Positions 21,629-30,879 of a stretch of 64,000 nucleotides of DNA are shown here, piece after piece (position 1 is the stretch's first letter; each line of letters starts with the position of its first letter). The stretch comes from Staphylococcus massiliensis CCUG 55927 (GTDB lineage Bacteria > Bacillota > Bacilli > Staphylococcales > Staphylococcaceae): assembly GCF_000298075.1 (NCBI RefSeq), contig NZ_JH815593.1, forward strand, positions 277,519-341,518. Reading direction: 5' to 3'. The position numbers were made by a program, and so were the translations under genes. Below the pieces are notes generated by a model, which saw nothing but the letters and a program-made list of their open reading frames with translations, was not told the origin of the DNA and made no database searches.

Positions 21629-22636
21629 TTGAATTTCATCATAAGTTTTTGCTTCGTAATTACATTTATTATGCTCATATTTTATACGATTAAAATACTT
21701 TACTATCTAATTAAGAGAAGAAAAGTTAAACCAATCATTAAAAGATTATTTATAACATTCATTTTATTTATGGGTTTAGGTTTCTTCGTACAGGATGATA
21801 CAAAAACTAAAACCCAAGATACGGAAAAGACCAAGTCTAAAAAGACTAGTAATGACTTGAAATTCGAGTCACTCAAAACAGATATTTACGGTAAAATAAA
21901 ATCCGAGGAGGATGTTCCTAAATACATAATGAAGCTTGAAGAGGTTGTAGATGGTGATACCATTAAACTTAAATATAAAGGTGAAGTACTTACGATGCAG
22001 TTATTAATGGTAGAAACACCTGATATAAAAAGTACCACTAAAGAATTTAAGTACTACGGTAAAAAGGCGTATCATTTAACTAAAAAGCTATTAACTAATG
22101 CAAAACAAATATATGTAGTCTTTGATCAAGGGCGTCAAAAGAATGACAAGGGACATTATTTAGTATATCTATTTGCAGATAATAATTCCTTAAATAATGA
22201 ACTATTACGTCAGGGTTTAGCCCGTCTTAAATTCGATTCTTTTAAAAACGATACCTTATACGATAAGTTTTATGAAAGTGAATCTTTAGCTAAAAAAGAG
22301 CGATTAAATTTATGGTCTTATTTAAATAGGGAAGTTGGTAATCTACCAGAGACCGTTGAAAAGGAACAATCTGAGAAAAATACGAATCATACGAATCCAT
22401 CTATACAAAATGACCAAAAAGATAATTATAATACGCCTTCACAACCAAATGATTCTAAATCACAACCGCAACAACAACAGCAACCTCAACCTCAGGAGCA
22501 ACCTGCTATACCTGTTTATTTTGGTACATGTGGTCAAATGAGGCAATTCTATCCAGGCGGAGTCCCAAGTAGTCATCCTTCTTATTCTCGAAAACTTGAT
22601 AGAGACAAAGATGGCTTCGCGTGCGAACCTTACTAA
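21629..22636 (+). CDS. Membrane-anchored SNase-like protein with degenerate active site and Excalibur domain
   Basis: Paralogue of the upstream nuclease, 335 residues from TTG 21629 (AAAGGAAG upstream). Two N-terminal membrane segments (about 3-28 and 39-55) lead into an SNase-like domain (about 96-220). Against S. aureus nuclease, D21 is kept (D110), but R35 is Q124, D40 is E129, E43 is D132 and R87 is H176, so ordinary catalysis is unlikely. A Gln/Pro-rich linker (about 245-290) joins it to an Excalibur domain (FGTCGQMRQFYPGGV, DRDKDGFACE). It may bind DNA or wall material without cutting; that is inference. Confidence 0.85.
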   Translation: MNFIISFCFVITFIMLIFYTIKILYYLIKRRKVKPIIKRLFITFILFMGLGFFVQDDTKTKTQDTEKTKSKKTSNDLKFESLKTDIYGKIKSEEDVPKYIMKLEEVVDGDTIKLKYKGEVLTMQLLMVETPDIKSTTKEFKYYGKKAYHLTKKLLTNAKQIYVVFDQGRQKNDKGHYLVYLFADNNSLNNELLRQGLARLKFDSFKNDTLYDKFYESESLAKKERLNLWSYLNREVGNLPETVEKEQSEKNTNHTNPSIQNDQKDNYNTPSQPNDSKSQPQQQQQPQPQEQPAIPVYFGTCGQMRQFYPGGVPSSHPSYSRKLDRDKDGFACEPY

Positions 22637-22644
22637 ATGAAAGT

Positions 22645-22671
22645 AACCGGCACTTGATGTGTCGGTTTTTT
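22645..22671 (+). terminator. Terminator of the second nuclease-like gene
   Basis: AACCGGCAC pairs with GTGTCGGTT, followed by a T tract. 24 bases (22645-22668) are identical to 21520-21543. Confidence 0.85.
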
Positions 22672-22765
22672 CTTTATAAAAAGCCCTTTAGAAATTAAAC
22701 TGACATTGCGTGTTATCCCAATCATACAATTATCAGAATTAAACATCTATTTCAAATTATATATT

Positions 22766-22780
22766 TCGTAAAGATTACTA
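22766..22780 (+). promoter_or_regulatory. Zur box upstream of the zinc ABC transporter
   Basis: TCGTAAAGATTACTA differs at two positions from the Bacillus Zur consensus TCGTAATNATTACGA. It ends directly before the -35 element of the promoter that drives the operon, which includes zur itself. Confidence 0.7.
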
Positions 22781-22809
22781 TTTACATAACTTGCAACTGG
22801 TTGTATAGT
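22781..22809 (+). promoter_or_regulatory. Promoter of znuC-znuB-zur
   Basis: TTTACA (22781-22786), 17-base spacer, TATAGT (22804-22809), 18 bases before the ATG. Confidence 0.6.
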
Positions 22810-22827
22810 ATTAAACGAGGTGAAACT

Positions 22828-23598
22828 ATGGAAACGCCAGTATTCGAATTAAAGCATATAGATTTCTATTATGAAAATAAACAAGTACTTGAAGATATAA
22901 ATATTAAGATAAATAAAGCTGAATTTTTGGCGATTGTTGGTCCTAACGGAGCTGGTAAATCTACGCTACTAAAGCTCATTTTAGGCTTAATTCCACTACA
23001 AAAGGGTGAAATTCTTGTAGATGGTCGTAGCTATTCAAATAAACATGCGATGCAAAAGATTAGTTACGTTTCTCAGCGTGCGATTGCCTTTAACCAAGGA
23101 TTTCCAGCAACCGTGAAAGAAGTTGTACTGAGTGGGCTTACGAAAAAGAAACGCTTATTTAAATGGTTTAATCAAAAAGATGATAAAGCTGTAGATGCCG
23201 TGCTCGATCGTTTAAATATTACTCATCTTAAGCATAAAAATATTGCACGTTTATCAGGTGGACAACAACAACGCGTTTTAATCGCGCGTGCGTTAATTTC
23301 TGAACCAAGCGTACTCATTTTAGACGAACCGACTAACGGTATTGATGCGAAACACGTAAAAGAATTTTATGACACACTGAACCAACTTAAAGAAGACGGC
23401 GTAACGATCATTCTCGTAACACATGATATTGGTGTCGTAGTAGATACGGCTACAGAAGTGGCATGCTTAAATCGTCACTTACACTTCCATGGCACGACTG
23501 AAGATTTCAAGTCACTAGACGAAGTTGAAGTATCTAAAATATATGGTCATCCGGTTAAATTCGTGGATCACCAACATGATAGGGCGTGTTGTTCATGA
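22828..23598 (+). CDS. znuC: Zinc ABC transporter, ATP-binding protein
   Basis: ATPase of a zinc importer. Walker A GPNGAGKST, Q-loop SYVSQR, signature LSGGQQQR and Walker B LILDEP are all present. The C-terminus ends in a metal-rich [14 protein letters not shown] 22828 follows GAGGTGA and gives METPVFEL; an ATA/ATG further upstream would overlap the promoter. 256 residues. Operon with znuB (4-base overlap) and zur. The substrate is inferred from the Zur box and the cotranscribed zur; a manganese system is the main alternative. Confidence 0.9.
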   Translation: METPVFELKHIDFYYENKQVLEDINIKINKAEFLAIVGPNGAGKSTLLKLILGLIPLQKGEILVDGRSYSNKHAMQKISYVSQRAIAFNQGFPATVKEVVLSGLTKKKRLFKWFNQKDDKAVDAVLDRLNITHLKHKNIARLSGGQQQRVLIARALISEPSVLILDEPTNGIDAKHVKEFYDTLNQLKEDGVTIILVTHDIGVVVDTATEVACLNRHLHFHGTTEDFKSLDEVEVSKIYGHPVKFVDHQHDRACCS

Positions 23599-24455
23599 TT
23601 GAGGCGATACTTAACTATGAGTTTATGCGTTACTCTTTCATCAGTGGTATTTTAATCGGTTTACTCGCCCCATTAATCGGGGCTTTCATCGTCGTACGTC
23701 GACTATCTCTTATCGCAGATGCTTTAAGTCACGTTACGCTCGGTGGTATTTCATTCGGGATGTTTATCATTACCGCATTCCCATTTATGGTCGTATTTAA
23801 TCCGATTTGGTTCGGAATTCTGTTCGCTATCGTTGGTGCCTTTTTAATAGAAAGACTACGTACCTCATACTCAAATTATCAAGAAATTGCGATACCGATT
23901 ATTATGAGTTCAGGTATTGGTTTGAGCGCTATCTTTCTTTCATTATCAGAAGGATTTAACCAAGAATTAGTCGGATTACTCTTTGGCTCTATTAGTGCCG
24001 TTGCGAAAAGTGATTTAATTACAGTTATTGTGATAGCGATTATCGTACTCTTATTCATTCTATTCTTTTATAAAGAAATGTTTATATTATCCTTTGATGA
24101 AGAGTATAGTAAAGTGATTGGTATTCCAAGATGGATTCAATTCTTATTTATCGTTATCGTAGCACTCGTTATCTCAGCTTCAATGCGCGTAGTAGGTATC
24201 TTACTCGTAAGTGCATTGATTACTTTACCAGTCGCGATTGCGATGCGTTTGTCAAAAGGCTTTAAACAACTTATCGCCTTCAGCATCCTTATAGGGGAGT
24301 TCTCAGTAATTAGTGGATTGACGCTAGCATTTTATATGAATTTATCGCCTGGTGGTGTTATTGTAGTAGTACTTATATTATTACTTATCATCACAATGTT
24401 ATACCAAAAATTCATTGCGAATAAATTTGTAGGAGCTGGTAATCATGAACGTTAA
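23595..24455 (+). CDS. znuB: Zinc ABC transporter, permease
   Basis: ABC-3 family metal permease of 286 residues with about eight membrane helices. Family-typical stretches include [18 protein letters not shown] and [22 protein letters not shown] 23595 overlaps the znuC stop in an ATGA; an upstream in-frame start (23586) is less likely. No substrate-binding lipoprotein gene is in the cluster, so the binding protein must be encoded elsewhere. Confidence 0.9.
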   Translation: MIEAILNYEFMRYSFISGILIGLLAPLIGAFIVVRRLSLIADALSHVTLGGISFGMFIITAFPFMVVFNPIWFGILFAIVGAFLIERLRTSYSNYQEIAIPIIMSSGIGLSAIFLSLSEGFNQELVGLLFGSISAVAKSDLITVIVIAIIVLLFILFFYKEMFILSFDEEYSKVIGIPRWIQFLFIVIVALVISASMRVVGILLVSALITLPVAIAMRLSKGFKQLIAFSILIGEFSVISGLTLAFYMNLSPGGVIVVVLILLLIITMLYQKFIANKFVGAGNHER

Positions 24456-24858
24456 CGATGCGATTCAAATACTAAAGTCTAACGGACATAAATATACAGA
24501 TAAACGACGTGATATGGCACAATTATTTATTGATGAAGATAAATATATTAATGCGAAACACGTTCAAAAGCATATGAACACATTGTATCCTGGCATTTCT
24601 TTTGATACGGTGTACCGAAACTTACACTTATTCAAAGATTTAGACATCATTGAAAGTACTGAATTAGATGGAGAAATGAAATTCAGAATCGCTTGTACCG
24701 ATCATCACCATCATCACTTTATTTGTGAATCATGTGGTGATACGAAAGTCATTGATTATTGTCCGATTGATGAAATCAAATCGCAGTTACCTAAAGTTGA
24801 CATTCAAAAACATAAATTAGAAGTTTATGGCATCTGCGAAAAGTGCAATGCGAAATAA
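24445..24858 (+). CDS. zur: Zinc uptake regulator Zur (Fur family)
   Basis: Zinc-responsive repressor, 137 residues. The N-terminal winged helix includes [12 protein letters not shown]. The C-terminal dimerisation domain has a histidine run (residues 87-91) and two structural-zinc CxxC pairs, C94/C97 and C131/C134. It overlaps znuB by 11 bases and so is coregulated with the importer. The zinc specificity is inferred from this operon; the sequence alone would allow other Fur-family types. Confidence 0.9.
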   Translation: MNVNDAIQILKSNGHKYTDKRRDMAQLFIDEDKYINAKHVQKHMNTLYPGISFDTVYRNLHLFKDLDIIESTELDGEMKFRIACTDHHHHHFICESCGDTKVIDYCPIDEIKSQLPKVDIQKHKLEVYGICEKCNAK

Positions 24859-24996
24859 ATCATATTAAAGTTTTATATATATTTGTACTATTACTATATT
24901 TTATTAAATAGTAAATTAAAGAAATTGTTAGATTAAACAGCTGAACCTGTTGTCTTATTAAAAGAGTAATAGTACTTACTAAGTGAATAAACTTTA

Positions 24997-25088
24997 AATT
25001 TCCTAACAGCTGACTCCTAGGGGAGTAGCGTGAGTCCGGAGACTACAGGCTCCGGCCACGCCCCAGGAAAGCATGCTGTTAGGAAATT
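24997..25088 (-). repeat. Dispersed palindromic intergenic repeat, copy B
   Basis: Inverted relative to copy A at 14775. Terminal arms AATTTCCTAACAGC (24997-25010) and GCTGTTAGGAAATT (25075-25088) match perfectly over 14 bp. The inner hairpin is CCGGAG/CTCCGG (25036-25041 with 25050-25055), where copy A has CCTGAG/CTCAGG: a compensatory change. Copy B also has an extra ACTCC/GGAGT hairpin (25013-25026) missing from A. It occupies most of the 24859-25186 gap. Confidence 0.8.
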
Positions 25089-25103
25089 AGACTTTAAATA
25101 TAA

Positions 25104-25175
25104 AAAGGATCCAAGACTTTAACTTCATTCAGTGTAATAACTGAACAAGTTAATCGTCTTAGATCCTTTCTTTTT
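25104..25175. terminator. Bidirectional terminator between zur and ispG
   Basis: AAAGGATC and AAGAC (25104-25117) pair with GTCTT and GATCCTTT (25156-25169), with inner stems AACTT/AAGTT and TTCAGT/ACTGAA, and A/T tracts on both sides. Confidence 0.8.
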
Positions 25176-25186
25176 ATATAAAGCTA

Positions 25187-26302
25187 TTATTTTGTAGCTT
25201 CTGCTTCTTTTTCTTCTTCGCGTTTTTTCTCCCATTCAGCTGCTAACTTATCAATTTCAATCTTAAGTTCATCAACCATTGTTTCTTCTGGGACTTTTCG
25301 AACAGTTTTACCTTTCATGAATAACAAGCCTTCGCCACGCGCACCAGCAATACCAATATCGGCTTCACGCGCTTCACCTGGGCCGTTTACGGCACAACCA
25401 AGTACGGCTACTTTCAACGGCACTTGAATTTTTTCGATATATTCCTCAACTTCGTTCGCGATTGAAATTAAGTCAATTTCAATACGACCACAAGTTGGGC
25501 ACGCGATTAGAGTAGCAGCGTTACTAGCAAGACCAAATGCTTTTAATAGCGATTTTGCAACTTTAACTTCTTCAACAGGGTCAGCTGATAATGAAATACG
25601 GCATGTGTTACCGATACCAAGTGATAAAATCGCACCAAGACCAGCTGATGATTTAACTGTTCCATTAAATAATGTACCACTTTCTGTAATACCTAAATGT
25701 AATGGGTAGTCGAAAGCTTTCGCAGCTTTAGTATAAGCTTCGATAGCTAAATCAACATCACTTGCTTTCATTGAAACAATGATGTCATGGAAATCTAGGT
25801 CTTCTAAGATTTTGATATGGTGTAACGCACTTTCAACCATACCATCAGCAGTAGGGTAGCCATATTTCTTAAGGATGTGCTTTTCTAATGAACCAGCATT
25901 AACACCAATACGAATTGGAATGCCTTTAGCTTTACATGCTTCAACTACAGCTTCTACCTTCTCACGACGACCAATATTACCAGGATTGATTCTGATCTTG
26001 TCAGCACCATTTTCAATAGCGATTAACGCTAATTTATAGTTAAAGTGGATGTCGACTACAAGAGGAATATTAATTTGTTCTTTAATATCTCTAATCGCAT
26101 GCGCATCTTCTTCGTTAGGGCAAGCGACACGCACGATTTGACAACCAGCTTCTTCTAAACGTTTAATTTCAGCCACAGTTGCTTCAACATCATATGTTTT
26201 AGTTGTCGTCATACTTTGAATGACTACTTCATTCGCACCACCAATTGGAATACCTCCAACATTCACAGTGCGCGTATTTTTACGATGCGTAATTTCAGAC
26301 AT
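25187..26302 (-). CDS. ispG: 4-hydroxy-3-methylbut-2-en-1-yl diphosphate synthase IspG (GcpE)
   Basis: Penultimate step of the MEP pathway: MEcPP to HMBPP with a 4Fe-4S cluster. Ligands are C268 and C271 (ACPTCGR), C303 ([10 protein letters not shown]) and the following Glu, in the same spacing as the E. coli enzyme. The N-terminal TIM-barrel part starts [20 protein letters not shown]. 371 residues. AGGAG lies before the ATG. Monocistronic on the minus strand, between zur and sodA. Confidence 0.97.
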   Translation of the reverse strand: MSEITHRKNTRTVNVGGIPIGGANEVVIQSMTTTKTYDVEATVAEIKRLEEAGCQIVRVACPNEEDAHAIRDIKEQINIPLVVDIHFNYKLALIAIENGADKIRINPGNIGRREKVEAVVEACKAKGIPIRIGVNAGSLEKHILKKYGYPTADGMVESALHHIKILEDLDFHDIIVSMKASDVDLAIEAYTKAAKAFDYPLHLGITESGTLFNGTVKSSAGLGAILSLGIGNTCRISLSADPVEEVKVAKSLLKAFGLASNAATLIACPTCGRIEIDLISIANEVEEYIEKIQVPLKVAVLGCAVNGPGEAREADIGIAGARGEGLLFMKGKTVRKVPEETMVDELKIEIDKLAAEWEKKREEEKEAEATK

Positions 26303-26528
26303 GTTATGACTCCTTTATACCAATATTTATATCAAATATGTTACTTACTTTATTGTCAAAGCTCATTATACTATATTATATGCAAAAGGTTAAAGTCTCA
26401 CTACTTATAACATTAATTGTTTAAACATTAATGAATCAATTTCAATATTTTGAAAAGTCCTTTAAAGATGTTATTTTGAACATACATCGTAACGCACTTA
26501 TTCAATTAAGTCGTTACAAGCAAAAAGA

Positions 26529-26558
26529 TTGAGTAGCAACATAGCTAGTTGTTATAGT
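26529..26558 (+). promoter_or_regulatory. sodA promoter
   Basis: TTGAGT (26529-26534), 18-base spacer, TATAGT (26553-26558), then AAGGAGG and the ATG. On the minus side of the same 290-base gap, TTTAAC-18-TATAAT and a TTGACA further down could start ispG transcription. Confidence 0.6.
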
Positions 26559-26592
26559 TAAGTTGTAAACAAATCAAGGAGGATGATTATTT

Positions 26593-27192
26593 ATGGCATT
26601 TGAATTACCAAAATTACCATATGCATACGATGCATTAGAACCACATATCGATAAAGAGACTATGGAAATCCACCACTCTAAACACCACAACACTTACGTT
26701 ACTAAATTAAACGCAGCTGTTGAAGGTACTGATTTAGAATCTAAATCAATCGAAGAAATCATTGCTAACTTAGACAGCGTACCAGAAGAAAAACGTACAG
26801 CAGTACGTAACAACGGTGGTGGCCACTTAAACCACTCACTATTCTGGCAATTACTTTCACCTAATTCAGAAGAAAAAGGTGACGTAGTTGAAAAGATCAA
26901 AGAAAAATGGGGTTCAATGGACGACTTCAAAAAAGAATTTGCTGAAAAAGCTGCAGGCCGTTTCGGTTCAGGTTGGGCTTGGTTAGTATTAAATAACGGT
27001 GAATTAGAAATCGTTACTACACCAAACCAAGATAACCCAGTAACTGAAGGTCAAACTCCTTTACTTGGTTTAGACGTTTGGGAACACGCTTACTACCTTA
27101 AATATCAAAACAAGCGCCCAGAATATATCGAAGCATTCTGGAACGTTGTTAACTGGGAAAAAGTAGACGAGTTATACAACGCTGCAAAATAA
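26593..27192 (+). CDS. sodA: Superoxide dismutase (Mn/Fe)
   Basis: Cytoplasmic superoxide dismutase of 199 residues. Metal ligands H27, H81, D161 and H165 are in their usual places, in the motifs [19 protein letters not shown] and DVWEHAYYL. Strong AAGGAGG upstream. Monocistronic, with promoter and terminator. The family cannot be split into Mn and Fe types safely by eye; Mn is the usual staphylococcal form. Confidence 0.97.
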   Translation: MAFELPKLPYAYDALEPHIDKETMEIHHSKHHNTYVTKLNAAVEGTDLESKSIEEIIANLDSVPEEKRTAVRNNGGGHLNHSLFWQLLSPNSEEKGDVVEKIKEKWGSMDDFKKEFAEKAAGRFGSGWAWLVLNNGELEIVTTPNQDNPVTEGQTPLLGLDVWEHAYYLKYQNKRPEYIEAFWNVVNWEKVDELYNAAK

Positions 27193-27213
27193 TTTTGCAT
27201 GATATTTATAAAT

Positions 27214-27245
27214 AACGACCTCTATACGAGGTCGTTTATTTTTTA
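27214..27245 (+). terminator. sodA terminator
   Basis: AACGACCTC pairs with GAGGTCGTT around a 5-base loop, followed by a T-rich tract. Confidence 0.85.
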
Positions 27246-27319
27246 TAAAATTGTTCGCAAAATCATGCGATTTCATTTATAGTTGATAAAGAGACTTTAG
27301 TGAATAGAGGTAGGTTGTT

Positions 27320-29563
27320 TTGCTAAAAAGATTAAAAGAGAAATCTTATGATGAAAAAAACATCAATAAGATGAACAAACGGATCAATTTTATATTTGGT
27401 ATTGTTATCTTTATATTTGCAATTCTCGTCCTAAGGCTAGGGTACTTACAGATTGCTCAAGGCTCGCATTATAGTGAATTAATCAAAAATAGCGAAAACC
27501 TAACTGTAAATGAACCCGTACCAAGAGGACGTATACTTGATAGAAATGGTAATGTCCTTGTAGATAATGCATCCAAAAAATCGATTACATATACAAGAAA
27601 TAGAAACTCAAGTCCTGATGAAGTTTTAGAAACTGCCGAAAAGCTCTCTAAGCTTATAGAAATGGATACTTCGAAACTCACACCTCGTGATAAACAAGAC
27701 TATTGGATTCAAAAGAACCCTGAAAAAGCTAAAGAAATTGTTAAAAAAGAAGAACAAATGGTTCAAGATGGTAGTATTTCTCAGGAAGATTATGATAAGC
27801 AGATGCATGAGAAAATACCTCAAGAAGAACTTGACAACCTCTCAGATAAAGATAAAGAAGTCGCAGCTATCTTTAGCCGTATGATGTCAGGTACTATGAT
27901 GGATCCACAAACAATCAAGAATGAAGATGTTACTGAAAAAGAATATGCGGCAGTATCACAACAATTATCTAACTTATCAGGTGTTAACACTTCAATGGAT
28001 TGGGATCGTAAATATCCTTACGATGAAACGTTAAGAGAAATCTTTGGTAATGTTTCTTCAGAAGAAGAAGGTGTACCTAAAGGGCTTTTAAATGAGTATC
28101 TATCGAAAGGCTATTCACGAAATGACCGCGTTGGTAAAACATATTTAGAATATCAATATGAGAACATCTTAAAAGGTAAGAAGAAAGAGATGAAATATAC
28201 GACCGATAAGTCAGGTAGTATTATTGACTCTGAAGTCATTCATCCAGGTTCTCGTGGCGATGATTTAGTATTATCTATTGATATTAAGTTACAACAAAAA
28301 CTTGAAGAACTTATGGAAAAACATATTAAAAAGCTCCGTAGTGAGGGTGCTAAGGATATGGACAAAGCCTTAATGGTCGTCCAAAATCCTAAAACAGGTG
28401 AAGTACTCGCTTTATCTGGTAAGCAAATCGAAAAAGATGGCACAATTAAGAACTTCGACTACGGTACGTTTAGTACTCAGTATACAGTAGGTTCTTCTGT
28501 TAAGGGTGCTACGTTACTCGCTGGTTACCAAAATGGCGCGATTAAAGTTGGCGAACAAATGATTGATACGCCGATGATTTTTAATGGTGGCCTTAAGAAA
28601 AGTTCTTACTTTAATAAAGATGGTTCTAAAGAAATTAATGATGCTGAAGCATTAATGCATTCATCAAACGTCTACATGTTCAAGACAGCATTAAAACTTG
28701 CTGGCTATGAATATAAGGAAGATATGCCACTTCCAAGTGATGTATCAGAAGCAGGTATTAAATTACGTAAAGGTCTTAACCAAGTAGGTTTAGGCGTTAA
28801 AACGGGTCTTGATTTACCTAATGAGGTAAACGGTCAAATCGAACCTTTAAAAGATAATCCTGGTAACTATCTCGATTTATCAATTGGTCAGTATGATACG
28901 TACACACCATTCCAATTAGCACAATATGCATCTACAGTGGGTAATGGTGGTTATCGTATTCAGCCACACATTGGCAAAGAAATTCGTAAAGCTACAAATA
29001 AAGATGAGCTTGGTCCAGTTAAGAGTAAAATCGATGGCAATGTTTTAAATAAAATCAATAACTCCGATAAAGAACTCAATCAAGTTCAAAAAGGTTTCGA
29101 CAAGGCATTCAATGACATCAATGGAACAGGTTATATGAGTTTCCACGACACAGTTGTTCCATCAGCTGGTAAAACAGGAACTGCTGAAGTATTCCTTGAT
29201 GGTGAGCCTCGTGTTAACTCAACATATGTTGGTTATGCTCCAAAAGACGATCCAGAACTTGCATTCTCAATCGTTTATACGAACCACCCAGTTCCAGAAC
29301 CATTCTTACCAGGTGGTGACTTAGGTAGAGATATCATCAACTACTATTTCAAAGAAGAGAAAGAAAAAGAGGACGACCCGTCATCTAAAGATAAGAAAAC
29401 AGAGCAAAGCGAAAATGGTGAAGCATCATCTGAGAACGGTCAAGATGACAATGGTGAATCACCTTCAGAAAACTCAGAAGGTGGTAATGGTAACCAAAAT
29501 GCAGGTACTAACCAACAGAATGCTACAAGACCTGAAGATGAAAATGAATCACAAACTCAATAA
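27320..29563 (+). CDS. Class B penicillin-binding protein (PbpA/PBP3-like transpeptidase)
   Basis: Peptidoglycan DD-transpeptidase with one N-terminal membrane anchor (about 20-45), a PBP-dimer domain (about 60-300) and a transpeptidase domain. The active-site motifs are S392-SV-K395, S448-S-N450 and K618-T-G620. After the catalytic domain an 80-residue, Glu/Asn/Ser-rich low-complexity tail extends to residue 747, longer than usual. TTG start with GAGG upstream. It lies after sodA, as pbpA does in Bacillus and pbp3 in staphylococci. It is not a PBP2a-type resistance protein as far as I can see. Confidence 0.9.
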   Translation: MLKRLKEKSYDEKNINKMNKRINFIFGIVIFIFAILVLRLGYLQIAQGSHYSELIKNSENLTVNEPVPRGRILDRNGNVLVDNASKKSITYTRNRNSSPDEVLETAEKLSKLIEMDTSKLTPRDKQDYWIQKNPEKAKEIVKKEEQMVQDGSISQEDYDKQMHEKIPQEELDNLSDKDKEVAAIFSRMMSGTMMDPQTIKNEDVTEKEYAAVSQQLSNLSGVNTSMDWDRKYPYDETLREIFGNVSSEEEGVPKGLLNEYLSKGYSRNDRVGKTYLEYQYENILKGKKKEMKYTTDKSGSIIDSEVIHPGSRGDDLVLSIDIKLQQKLEELMEKHIKKLRSEGAKDMDKALMVVQNPKTGEVLALSGKQIEKDGTIKNFDYGTFSTQYTVGSSVKGATLLAGYQNGAIKVGEQMIDTPMIFNGGLKKSSYFNKDGSKEINDAEALMHSSNVYMFKTALKLAGYEYKEDMPLPSDVSEAGIKLRKGLNQVGLGVKTGLDLPNEVNGQIEPLKDNPGNYLDLSIGQYDTYTPFQLAQYASTVGNGGYRIQPHIGKEIRKATNKDELGPVKSKIDGNVLNKINNSDKELNQVQKGFDKAFNDINGTGYMSFHDTVVPSAGKTGTAEVFLDGEPRVNSTYVGYAPKDDPELAFSIVYTNHPVPEPFLPGGDLGRDIINYYFKEEKEKEDDPSSKDKKTEQSENGEASSENGQDDNGESPSENSEGGNGNQNAGTNQQNATRPEDENESQTQ

Positions 29564-29571
29564 TTATAGTT

Positions 29572-29601
29572 AACAAGGGCGCAAACGCGTCCTTGTTTTT
29601 T
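29572..29601 (+). terminator. Terminator of the PBP gene
   Basis: AACAAGG pairs with CCTTGTT, with an inner CG-rich part, followed by a T tract. A GGCTTTTCA copy lies at 29605-29613. Confidence 0.8.
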
Positions 29602-29735
29602 AATGGCTTTTCAAGGAGAAAAAGAAAGAAATTTAGTGATTGGAATAGTCGAAAAATTATGAATGTATTTTAAGTTACTTAATATTTAAGTATAAATATC
29701 GTAAACGATAAAGAATTACGAAATTAAATAGCATG

Positions 29736-29774
29736 TTAACAGAAAATTTACAATAAGTTCATCACGCATTAATA
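29736..29774 (+). promoter_or_regulatory. PhoP box of the pst operon
   Basis: Four TTAACA-like direct repeats at exact 11-base steps: TTAACA (29736), TTTACA (29747), TTCATC (29758) and TTAATA (29769). This is the arrangement of Bacillus PhoP-binding sites, 57 bases before the pstS ATG. Confidence 0.75.
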
Positions 29775-29830
29775 ATAAGTATGTATTGTGGATGTTGTAG
29801 AAAGTATATTGATACTAGGAGGATGTTTCA

Positions 29831-30805
29831 ATGAAGAAATTACATGTTTTAGGTGCTACGACTGCTAGTGCTGCATTATTATTAGCTGCTTGTGGTGGCG
29901 CTGGACAATCTGAAAGTGGTTCTGGTTCAGGCGGTGGCCAAAGCGATTTAAGTGGTAAAGCAAAAGCTAACGGTTCATCAACTGTTGCGCCTGTTGTTGA
30001 AAAATTAAACGAAGAATGGGCTAAGAAAAACCCTCAAGCTCAAATCGAATCAGTTACATCAGGTACTGGTGATGGATTCAAGAAATTCATCTCAGGCGAT
30101 ACTGACTTCTCAAATGCTTCTCGTCCAATTAAAGACGATGAGAAAAAACAATTAAAAGACAAAGGTATCGACTACACTGAATTCACTGTAGGTCTTGACG
30201 GACTAACAGTTGCTGTAAACAAAGAAAATGATTTCGTTGAAGAATTATCAATGGAAGAACTTAAAAAGATTTACACTGGCGAAGCTAAGACTTGGAAAGA
30301 TGTAAATTCTAAATATCCTGATAAAGAAATCAAAGCGTTCTCACCAGACCAATCACATGGTACATACGATTTCTTTACTGAACACGTTACAGATAAAAAA
30401 GACTTAACGTCTCAAAAGAACCAAAAAACTGACGTAATCGTTAAATCAGTTGAAGATAACAAAAACGGTATCGGTTTCTTCGGTTATAGCTTCTTCCAAG
30501 AAAACAAAGACAAGTTAAAACCTGTTAAAATCAAAGGTGACAAAGGTGAAGCTGTAGAACCAACTAAAGAAACTATCCAAGATAAATCTTATCCTTTAAG
30601 CCGTGAATTATTCATCTATGCTAACAACAAGAAATTAAAAGAAAACAAAGTAGCATCTGAATTCATGAAATTTGCTTTAGAAGATAAAGGTAAAGCAGCT
30701 GAAGACGCTGGTTACGTTGCATTACCAGAAGATAAGTACAAAGAGCAACTTGACAAACTTAAAAAGATCTCTGGTGGCTCTGAAGACAAAAAAGAATCAA
30801 AATAA
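29831..30805 (+). CDS. pstS: Phosphate ABC transporter, substrate-binding lipoprotein
   Basis: Membrane-tethered phosphate-binding protein. The signal peptide ends in the lipobox LLAAC, with the lipidated C21, and a Gly/Ser/Gln-rich linker follows. Phosphate-binding motifs are [20 protein letters not shown] and SRPI. 324 residues. AGGAGG precedes the ATG. First gene of pstSCAB-phoU; a terminator-like hairpin separates it from pstC and should raise its expression relative to the other genes. Confidence 0.95.
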   Translation: MKKLHVLGATTASAALLLAACGGAGQSESGSGSGGGQSDLSGKAKANGSSTVAPVVEKLNEEWAKKNPQAQIESVTSGTGDGFKKFISGDTDFSNASRPIKDDEKKQLKDKGIDYTEFTVGLDGLTVAVNKENDFVEELSMEELKKIYTGEAKTWKDVNSKYPDKEIKAFSPDQSHGTYDFFTEHVTDKKDLTSQKNQKTDVIVKSVEDNKNGIGFFGYSFFQENKDKLKPVKIKGDKGEAVEPTKETIQDKSYPLSRELFIYANNKKLKENKVASEFMKFALEDKGKAAEDAGYVALPEDKYKEQLDKLKKISGGSEDKKESK

Positions 30806-30826
30806 TGAATTGAATTAAGATCAACC

Positions 30827-30859
30827 AAAGGGGCGCTTAATCCTAAGACGCCCCTTTTT
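30827..30859 (+). terminator. Internal terminator/attenuator between pstS and pstC
   Basis: AAAGGGGCG (30827-30835) pairs with CGCCCCTTT (30849-30857), with CTTA/TAAG inside and TTTTT at the end. It lies within the operon. Confidence 0.75.
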
Positions 30860-30879
30860 GTGAATAAAGGAGTTATCTT

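Noticed and set aside
24535..24858. Histidine run in Zur as a possible artefact or tag
   Set aside because: HHHHH lies at the normal place of the Fur-family metal-binding histidines and the gene is intact.
27320..29563. PBP2a-like resistance gene (mecA type)
   Set aside because: The position after sodA and the sequence fit the housekeeping PbpA/PBP3; no mec-like regulatory genes or cassette boundaries are near.
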